64,000 nt of DNA from Gammaproteobacteria bacterium (GTDB taxonomy: Bacteria > Pseudomonadota > Gammaproteobacteria > Burkholderiales > Nitrosomonadaceae): assembly GCA_015709635.1 (NCBI GenBank), contig CP054180.1, positions 2,542,001-2,606,000 of the forward strand, written 5' to 3'. The notes under the pieces were generated by a model. It did not search any database, had not been told where the DNA came from, and was given only the letters and a program-made list of their open reading frames with translations. Below are positions 58,241 to 64,000 of the stretch, in pieces (positions within the stretch are counted from its first letter, which is position 1; the number at the start of each line of letters is the position of its first letter). A program made the position numbers and the translations under genes.

Positions 58241-59395
58241 ATGTCAAAAATGCACTGGCGGAAAGTAGCCATACCGTCCCTAGTATTGACGCTTTCACTG
58301 ACAAACACAGGTTGCAAAATGATCGACCTGTTTCCGGATACCAAAACCATTGATTACAAGTCGGCGGGGAAATTGCCGCCTCTGGAAATACCGCCTGATC
58401 TCATCCAGCCTGCGATCGATGAGCGTTATGCAATACCGGATGGTTCTTCCGGTAGTACAACTTTTTCCAGTTACAACAGCGAACGCGGCGGACAACAAAA
58501 AAGTGCCACGGCTTCCTTAGTACCGGCATCGATTCAAAATGTGCACATCGAACGTTCCGGAACACAGCGTTGGCTGGTCATACCTCAGCCGCCTGAAGTC
58601 GTGTGGCCGGTAATTAAGGAATTTTGGCAAGAGCTCGGATTCCTGATCAAAGTAGAGGTTCCTGAAGCAGGCATCATGGAAACCGATTGGGCGGAAAACC
58701 GGGCCAAAATCCCGCAAGATATCATCCGTACTTTTCTTTCCACTTTCCTCGACAGCATTTATTCAACCGCCGAGCGGGATAAATTCCGTACCCGCCTGGA
58801 ACGCAACGAAACCGGAAGCACCGAAGTCTATATCAGCCACCGCGGTATGATCGAGGTTCTGGAAGGCGGTAGCCTTAATCGCTCCATCTGGCAGCCGCGT
58901 CCAGCTGATCCTAATCTGGAAGCCGAAATGTTATCGCGTTTGATGATGCGCTTTGGCGTTGAGGAACAAAAGGCCAAACTGGAATTAACCACGGGCAGAA
59001 GCTCCGCACAGGAACGTGCATTTATCAATAAAGAAGGCACTTCGCTGGTAGTCAACGAAGCATTTGACCGTTCATGGCGGCGAGTGGGTTTAGCGCTCGA
59101 TCGAATCGGTTTCACCGTCGAAGATCGCAATCGGGAACAGGGAATTTATTTCGTGCGTTATGTTAGTCCTGACGCGGACAGAAAGAAAAAGGGAGATGAC
59201 GAAGGCATTCTCTCAAACATTATGTTCTGGCGCAGCAGCGACAAGGACAGTGCACAAGCGGCAAAATACCGTATCCAGGTACATAATACCGGCACAAACA
59301 CCAGTACCGTCAGTTTACAGAATGATGATGGAACTGACGTAAGCGCATCAACCGCCAGCCGCATCCTGAAGCCATTACATGAGCAGCTTAAATAG
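58241..59395 (+). CDS. bamC: Outer-membrane assembly lipoprotein BamC
   Basis: 384 residues from the ATG at 58241, with AGAGG 5 bases upstream; the frame runs back into dapA. Signal peptide with lipobox ending in TGC (Cys about 26). The long unstructured start with LPPLEIPPDL is typical of BamC, which binds BamD through this part. Two helix-grip domains follow (WLVIPQPPEVVWPVIKEFW, VNEAFDRSWRRVGLALDRIG). It is part of the BAM complex that inserts beta-barrel proteins. It is followed by a strong terminator. Confidence 0.92.
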   Translation: MSKMHWRKVAIPSLVLTLSLTNTGCKMIDLFPDTKTIDYKSAGKLPPLEIPPDLIQPAIDERYAIPDGSSGSTTFSSYNSERGGQQKSATASLVPASIQNVHIERSGTQRWLVIPQPPEVVWPVIKEFWQELGFLIKVEVPEAGIMETDWAENRAKIPQDIIRTFLSTFLDSIYSTAERDKFRTRLERNETGSTEVYISHRGMIEVLEGGSLNRSIWQPRPADPNLEAEMLSRLMMRFGVEEQKAKLELTTGRSSAQERAFINKEGTSLVVNEAFDRSWRRVGLALDRIGFTVEDRNREQGIYFVRYVSPDADRKKKGDDEGILSNIMFWRSSDKDSAQAAKYRIQVHNTGTNTSTVSLQNDDGTDVSASTASRILKPLHEQLK

Positions 59396-59420
59396 CAAGA
59401 GCACAAGCAAGCTTATTAAT

Positions 59421-59448
59421 AAAAAACCGCCTTCAAAGGCGGTTTTTT
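59421..59448. terminator. Bidirectional intrinsic terminator
   Basis: AAAAAACCGCC TTCAAA GGCGGTTTTTT: a GC-rich stem flanked by A and T runs, working on both strands. It ends dapA-bamC on the plus strand and the small lipoprotein gene (59468-59611) on the minus strand. Confidence 0.93.
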
Positions 59449-59467
59449 ATTTCTTCAAACAGAAAAA

Positions 59468-59611
59468 TTATTTCTTTTTAACGTCCGGTTCTCCACCGCT
59501 CATAACTTTATCATAGTTTGCTTTCTCGGTCTCAGGCAATGCTTGGCTAGGTTTGCCACATGCGGATAACGTTAAAGCGAGTAAAAATACAACCAGAAGA
59601 GTATATTTCAT
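59468..59611 (-). CDS. Small lipoprotein, 47 residues
   Basis: Short gene found in the gap after bamC. ATG at 59611 has AAGGA 7 bases upstream, stop TAA at 59468. The signal peptide [20 protein letters not shown] has lipobox LSAC (Cys18). The mature part is only 30 residues, polar and charged, ending DVKKK. The 'small signal plus short charged tail' layout resembles the other tiny lipoproteins of this window. No family recognised. It shares a bidirectional terminator with bamC. Confidence 0.78.
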   Translation of the reverse strand: MKYTLLVVFLLALTLSACGKPSQALPETEKANYDKVMSGGEPDVKKK

Positions 59612-60013
59612 GTGATTTTCCTTATAAAAAGTTCTTAAAATTAAAGCGCGCAGTATATAACGAATATGATTAGCCCTTCAAGCACGCATTCTGGCTGAAA
59701 GTCAATTGATCCGTAACTGCTATTCAGGTTTAAATCATCCGGATAAAAATAATATCTAAATGATCTCCTGTTTTCTGAAAATCCATCTTCATGTTATTTA
59801 AGTATTCCGATAAGAAAATGGAAACCAGAGATTATGATTGATGCACAAAAATCACCAGCAACATTCGGTAAATCTTTTTTGATTATCAATCAGAAACCAC
59901 AAATTCTCTGACTCCGAGAACTTGTGGCTTATAAGAGTTGCTTCTGAGCAATTTAGATGATCATCGCAATAATATTATGATTATAGCGATAATTCTGCTA
60001 CTTGCTTACCCGT
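59612..60013. other. 402-base gap between two tiny lipoprotein genes, with two stem-loops
   Basis: AT-rich, no plausible gene. It contains a 12-bp stem with one mismatch (59897-59908 CCACAAATTCTC with 59916-59927 GAGAACTTGTGG, 7-base loop) and an 11-bp stem with one mismatch (59963-59973 ATCGCAATAAT with 59980-59990 ATTATAGCGAT). Neither has a T run. They could be processing sites or part of a small RNA. Confidence 0.5.
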
Positions 60014-60163
60014 TTATTTTAATTCTTGAGGTTCAGAATCTCTTGGTGTATAAGCTGAGGGAGGCGGCTTATCCATAGGATAGCCATCAAGACTTTTCTT
60101 ACCCTCACAAGCACTCAATACCAATACAGCAAAAGCTATTACTACAAGTGAAAATCTAAACAA
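60014..60163 (-). CDS. Small lipoprotein, 49 residues, TTG start
   Basis: TTG at 60163 follows GGGAG with 7-base spacing; an upstream ATG is in another frame. The signal peptide FRFSLVVIAFAVLVLSAC ends in lipobox LSAC (Cys19). The mature part EGKKSLDGYPMDKPPPSAY is Pro-rich and polar, ending EPQELK. It lies 402 bases upstream of the other tiny lipoprotein gene in the same direction. No family recognised. Confidence 0.7.
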   Translation of the reverse strand: MFRFSLVVIAFAVLVLSACEGKKSLDGYPMDKPPPSAYTPRDSEPQELK

Positions 60164-60348
60164 TTTAATCTCCCATGTCCTTCGTTTTGATTTACACGCG
60201 CTAGCATAATCGAACTGACAAGATTATACAAATACTGATTCAATAATTCCGGCACACTCCGGGCCGCATTGTTCATTCAATTCAACAAGATTATTAATTT
60301 CCATACAGAAAAGAACTGATTAAAAATCGACACAAAATAAGCAATCTA

Positions 60349-61458
60349 CTACGCCCAATTTTTGATGTATCCATTGACATACCATTGATAAAGAATCTCT
60401 CCGGTTTCTTGATCTATATCGGGTGTTGGCGGTAATTGGTGATTATCAGCCAGATTGAGTAATGTTTTATATGCGGTGGCGGAACGAACCTCAAAAATTT
60501 CACCATTGATATAAAATTTATTATTACTGCTTAAGATCCTGCTTTTTAAATCGAGCTGCACCCCGCTTTCCTTAATCTTCTTCAGAAAAGCGCGCATTGC
60601 TGATGACTTCACCGGTTGTTCAAAAAAAACATGCGACTTGGGTTCCGACAGATAAATTCCCAGAAAATCCTGGATATCTTTCCGATCCCATTTTATTTTC
60701 TTCAATATCGAGTTAACTTGTGATTGCATAGCCACACTAATTCTTGCGGGATGAGACTGCATCTGCAAGTCGGGATCGGAATACCAGCCGTCCGTCACCA
60801 TATTATCCTGCAAATGAACAAGAAATTGCGTTATCAATTCCTGGTGACTAGGGGCGCGAAAACCGATGGAATATGTCATACAGTCATCCACGGCAATACC
60901 GTTATGCGCATACTTGGGTGGCAAATAAAGCATATCGCCAGGCTCTAACACCCATTCCTGCTCCGCTTGAAAATTCTTCAAGATCCTAAGCGGCGCATCC
61001 GCAATAAACTCATCATCCAGCTGTGCGGATATCTGCCAGCGCCTGGAACCCATTCCCTGCAGCAAAAACACATCGTAGGAATCAAAGTGCGGCCCGATCC
61101 CACCACCTTTAGGCGCATAGCTGACCATCAAATCATCCAACCGGGCGTGCGGTATAAAGCGGAATTGTGTTAATAAATCACGTGCCGAAGAAAGAAAGTG
61201 ATTGACATCCTGCACCAGCAAGGTCCAATTCCTTTTGGGCAACCTCGCCAAATCGGCGCTATCCAGCGGACCATGCTTGAGCTGCCATTTACCATTTCTT
61301 TGAGTTACCAGGCGCGATTCCGCATCTTCATTACACGCCAGTGCCATCAATTCGTCACGAGTTAATAAGCCATTGAAGCCCGGTAATGCATTTCTCACCA
61401 GCAAGGGACGCTTCTGCCAGTAATCTCGCAAAAAAACCTTCGGCGTCATACCACCCAA
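60349..61458 (-). CDS. roxA: Ribosomal protein L16 arginine hydroxylase (cupin/JmjC type, YcfD)
   Basis: 369 residues from a TTG at 61458, or 366 from an ATG at 61449. An in-frame stop shortly upstream excludes a longer start. The JmjC-type iron site is seen as HFD in GPHFDSYDVFLLQG and a later His in YAHNGIA. DYWQKRPLLVR, DLMVSYAPKGGG and YSIGFRAPSHQELI match E. coli YcfD from memory. The enzyme uses O2 and 2-oxoglutarate to hydroxylate an arginine of L16. The symbol is unrelated to the rubber oxygenase RoxA. Confidence 0.9.
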   Translation of the reverse strand: MGGMTPKVFLRDYWQKRPLLVRNALPGFNGLLTRDELMALACNEDAESRLVTQRNGKWQLKHGPLDSADLARLPKRNWTLLVQDVNHFLSSARDLLTQFRFIPHARLDDLMVSYAPKGGGIGPHFDSYDVFLLQGMGSRRWQISAQLDDEFIADAPLRILKNFQAEQEWVLEPGDMLYLPPKYAHNGIAVDDCMTYSIGFRAPSHQELITQFLVHLQDNMVTDGWYSDPDLQMQSHPARISVAMQSQVNSILKKIKWDRKDIQDFLGIYLSEPKSHVFFEQPVKSSAMRAFLKKIKESGVQLDLKSRILSSNNKFYINGEIFEVRSATAYKTLLNLADNHQLPPTPDIDQETGEILYQWYVNGYIKNWA

Positions 61459-61534
61459 GGAAATAATTTTTACTTTGTTAATGTTTCAATCCCCCTCAAA
61501 CTTTTTTCAAATAATCAGCGGATATAATTTACCG

Positions 61535-62059
61535 TCAACCCCTAAGCGCCGGTAACGAATCGGTCTGCGGTACAAATTTCAGTGCCAAGCCGTTATTGCA
61601 CCAGCGCTCACCTCTCGGTGGCGGACCATCTTTAAAAACATGTCCTTGGTGCCCGCCGCAACGCGCACAGTGATATTCCGTGCGCAGAAAAATGAGCTGA
61701 TAGTCGGGTCTGGTGCCAACATGTCCGGAAATGGGTTGGGTAAAACTGGGCCATCCGCTCCCGCTTTCGTATTTATATTGGCTCTCAAACAGCGGCAAAT
61801 AACATGCTGCACAAATATAGATTCCTTCGCGCGTTTCAGCATTTAACTCACTGCTTCCGGCTTCTTCGGTATCTTCCTCAAACAAAATCCGGTAGGCCTC
61901 CGGTGTTATCAATCCGCGCCAAGCTTCTTTCGGCTTATTGAGTGGCGCGATTGCCGCCGAATTGACACCGCTTGCAACGAGTTGCACCGGAAAAATAAAC
62001 GGAATGGCGGGAAACACAGTGGATACACCCATCCGCTGCAAAAAAATACGTCTATTCAT
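61535..62059 (-). CDS. msrB: Peptide-methionine (R)-S-oxide reductase MsrB, exported
   Basis: 174 residues. The N-terminus [11 protein letters not shown] resembles a twin-arginine signal (RRxFL) and leads into a hydrophobic stretch, so it is probably exported by Tat to the periplasm. The MsrB domain has two zinc CxxC pairs (CAAC, CARC), [15 protein letters not shown] and the catalytic Cys in [11 protein letters not shown]. It repairs oxidised methionine. Most MsrB are cytosolic. Divergent from accA. Confidence 0.93.
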   Translation of the reverse strand: MNRRIFLQRMGVSTVFPAIPFIFPVQLVASGVNSAAIAPLNKPKEAWRGLITPEAYRILFEEDTEEAGSSELNAETREGIYICAACYLPLFESQYKYESGSGWPSFTQPISGHVGTRPDYQLIFLRTEYHCARCGGHQGHVFKDGPPPRGERWCNNGLALKFVPQTDSLPALRG

Positions 62060-62217
62060 ACGATATCCTCAACTATTTCTTGCAGCCGGCTGCTTCAGCA
62101 CAGGAAAAGATCCTGTTCGTTCATCGCGTAATAAACCATCCGCTTGACTCACTGAGCCGTGCCGATCGGGCTGTAAATCCTGTATCATTTCATCTTTCGG
62201 ATTATAGCTTAACCCAC

Positions 62218-63186
62218 ATGAAAATCACTTTTCTGGAATTTGAGCAAAATATTGCAGAATTTGAATCAAAAATTGAAGAATTACGCTTTGCGCAGGATGA
62301 TTCGGCTTTGGATATTTCTGCAGAAATTGCACGCCTGCAAGCAAAAAGCCAGTCGCTGACGAAAAATGTATACGCCAAACTGACACCTTGGCAAATCTCG
62401 CAAGTCGCCCGTCACCCACAGCGCCCGTATACACTGGATTACATCGAACATTTATTTACCCATTTCGAAGAATTACACGGCGACCGGAATTTCTCCGATG
62501 ATCATGCCATTGTCGGCGGTCTGGCGCGGTTTAACGGACAAACCGTGATGGTAATCGGTCATCAAAAAGGCCGTGACACACGGGAAAAAATTTATCGCAA
62601 CTTCGGCATGCCGAAACCGGAAGGTTATCGCAAAGCGCTGCGCTTAATGCGCCTGGCGGAAAAATTCTCGATCCCTCTAATTACTTTTATCGATACACCC
62701 GGAGCATATCCCGGTATTGATGCGGAAGAACGCGGTCAGTCGGAAGCCATCGGCAGAAATCTCTATGTCCTGGCGGAATTAAGAATTCCCGTCATCTGCG
62801 TCATCATTGGCGAAGGCGGCTCCGGCGGTGCCTTGGCTGTCGCCGTGGGCGACATGATCCATATGTTGCAATACGCCACTTATTCCGTCATATCGCCGGA
62901 AGGTTGCGCCTCGATTTTATGGAAAAGCGCCGATAAGGCGCCGGAAGCTGCCGAGATCATGGGCATTACCGCTGATCGTTTGAAAGCCATGAATCTGATC
63001 GACAGCATCATTACCGAGCCCATTGGCGGCGCGCACCGCGATTATCCCGCCATCATGCAATCGGTTAAAACCGTGCTGAAAGAATCGCTACGCAAACTTC
63101 AGGATCATTCAATCGAAGCGCTTCTGGAAAAACGTCTGGATCGGCTGATGGCCTATGGCTCATTCAAGGAAGTCAAAATCGAATAG
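62218..63186 (+). CDS. accA: Acetyl-CoA carboxylase carboxyltransferase subunit alpha
   Basis: 322 residues from the ATG at 62218, giving the usual start [19 protein letters not shown]; the frame open to 62080 adds nothing conserved. The crotonase-like core has [18 protein letters not shown] and [16 protein letters not shown]. It transfers the carboxyl group from biotin to acetyl-CoA with AccD. tilS starts within its last 32 bases. Confidence 0.97.
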   Translation: MKITFLEFEQNIAEFESKIEELRFAQDDSALDISAEIARLQAKSQSLTKNVYAKLTPWQISQVARHPQRPYTLDYIEHLFTHFEELHGDRNFSDDHAIVGGLARFNGQTVMVIGHQKGRDTREKIYRNFGMPKPEGYRKALRLMRLAEKFSIPLITFIDTPGAYPGIDAEERGQSEAIGRNLYVLAELRIPVICVIIGEGGSGGALAVAVGDMIHMLQYATYSVISPEGCASILWKSADKAPEAAEIMGITADRLKAMNLIDSIITEPIGGAHRDYPAIMQSVKTVLKESLRKLQDHSIEALLEKRLDRLMAYGSFKEVKIE

Positions 63187-64000
63187 TCTGCTTGATAACG
63201 CCAAGGAAGTACTGCTCGCCCATATCAAACCGGGCGATCATCTGACGATTGCGCTGAGCGGAGGCATCGATTCAGTCGTGTTACTGGATATCCTCAATGT
63301 ACTAGCCAAGCAAGCGCCATTTACACTTTCCGCTGTGCATGTCAATCATGGCATCAGCAGCAACGCAGCGCAATGGAGCAGGTTTTGCTGCAATCTCTGT
63401 CATGCTTACGGTATCTCCATTTACATCGCCCATCTGCACATAACCAAAGAAACCGGAATGAGCCTGGAAGCAATTGCGCGGGAAGAACGATATCGCGTGT
63501 TTAGCCGCATGCAAACGGATTATATAACCGTGGCGCAACACCTCGATGACCAAGCCGAAACATTACTGTTGCAATTATTCCGTGGTGCTGGAATCCGGGG
63601 ATTGAGTGCCATGCCGGTTATGCGGAAGCAGAATTCCGCCAGCGCACCGCAAATACTGCGGCCGCTGCTGGAAATTCCACGCCATATAATCGAAGCGTAT
63701 GCGCAGCAAAATAACTTGCGATGGATTAACGATGAAAGCAATGACGACACGGCCTTCAATCGAAATTTCCTGCGCCATGACATACTGCCATTGCTAAGAA
63801 AGCGCTATCCCAATTATCCCAAAACACTGCTACGCACGAGCCGGCATTTATCCGAAGCATCGCAATTGCTGGATGAACTGGCGGCAATGGATAGCGAAAA
63901 CTGCTTCGTTTCCGGCATGCTTCAAATCGATCGCGTGCGCAAACTTAGCTTCGCACGCGCTAAAAATCTCCTGCGGTACACTTTGTTACAGCACGGAGCG
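63155..64000 (+). CDS. tilS: tRNA(Ile)-lysidine synthase, 3' part outside the window
   Basis: Open frame from the ATG at 63155, overlapping accA by 32 bases in the +1 frame, to the window edge: 282 residues. The PP-loop SGGIDS is at residues 35-40. [26 protein letters not shown], and [20 protein letters not shown] are classic TilS motifs. It changes the wobble cytidine of tRNA-Ile(CAU) to lysidine so that it reads AUA. accA-tilS is a common pair. No stop codon occurs in the visible part; the C-terminal domain lies beyond. Confidence 0.95.
   Translation, partial: MAHSRKSKSNSLLDNAKEVLLAHIKPGDHLTIALSGGIDSVVLLDILNVLAKQAPFTLSAVHVNHGISSNAAQWSRFCCNLCHAYGISIYIAHLHITKETGMSLEAIAREERYRVFSRMQTDYITVAQHLDDQAETLLLQLFRGAGIRGLSAMPVMRKQNSASAPQILRPLLEIPRHIIEAYAQQNNLRWINDESNDDTAFNRNFLRHDILPLLRKRYPNYPKTLLRTSRHLSEASQLLDELAAMDSENCFVSGMLQIDRVRKLSFARAKNLLRYTLLQHGA

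Noticed and set aside
1..64000. CRISPR arrays, rRNA genes, prophage, integrase or attachment sites
   Set aside because: Searched by eye on both strands; none seen. The only complete mobile element is the IS5-family copy.

Overview
This 64 kb window is ordinary chromosomal sequence of moderate GC with tightly packed genes. The gene orders (ppiD-tRNA-hupB; rhodanese-grxC-secB-gpsA; gpmA-envC-ctpA-thiF/moeB; ribF-ileS-lspA; carA-carB-greA, yhbY/rlmE, ftsH-folP-glmM-pstS; dapA-bamC; accA-tilS) and the two-subunit pyruvate carboxylase fit a betaproteobacterium. A Nitrosomonas-like member of the Nitrosomonadales is the best guess. That placement is inference: no ammonia-oxidation gene or rRNA lies in the window.

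Layout. 1-4.6 kb: a truncated oligopeptide-binding lipoprotein, fabI, ppiD, tRNA-Asp, tRNA-Val and hupB. 4.8-7.5 kb: a minus-strand run of rhodanese-like gene, grxC, secB, SH3 protein and gpsA. 7.8-12.7 kb: gpmA, envC, ctpA and a MoeB/ThiF gene, facing slmA. 12.86-14.14 kb: a complete IS5-family element with inverted repeats and a 4-bp target duplication. 14.2-18.5 kb: ribF, ileS, lspA. 18.5-28.2 kb is the accessory part: small lipoproteins, a Gly/Asp/His-rich secreted protein, a Mut7-C ubiquitin/RNase fusion, a cytochrome P450 with a di-heme RoxA-like lipoprotein, a 5'-nucleotidase lipoprotein and a porin. 28.3-31.6 kb: pyruvate carboxylase subunits. 31.6-35.1 kb: a frameshifted hicB, a MITE-like element, a GGDEF/EAL protein and a PH-domain membrane protein. 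35.5-48.6 kb: housekeeping genes from carA to cysG. 48.7-59.4 kb: nadC, an FMN glutamate synthase-like protein, a second MITE-like palindrome, a large GGDEF/EAL sensor, clpB, dapA and bamC. 59.4-64 kb: two tiny lipoproteins, the L16 hydroxylase gene, msrB, accA and the start of tilS (cut by the window edge).

Regulatory signals that can be read directly are a hupB sigma70-type promoter, a perfect FNR-type box placed as a class II activator site before a small lipoprotein gene, a triple Pho-box repeat before pstS, a sigma32-type promoter before clpB, and intrinsic terminators after ftsH and bamC.

The parts most worth following up are the P450/di-heme pair, the broken hicB next to a MITE, the repeat families, the tiny lipoproteins and the rhodanese-like protein without its catalytic cysteine. 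No CRISPR array, prophage or large defence island is visible.
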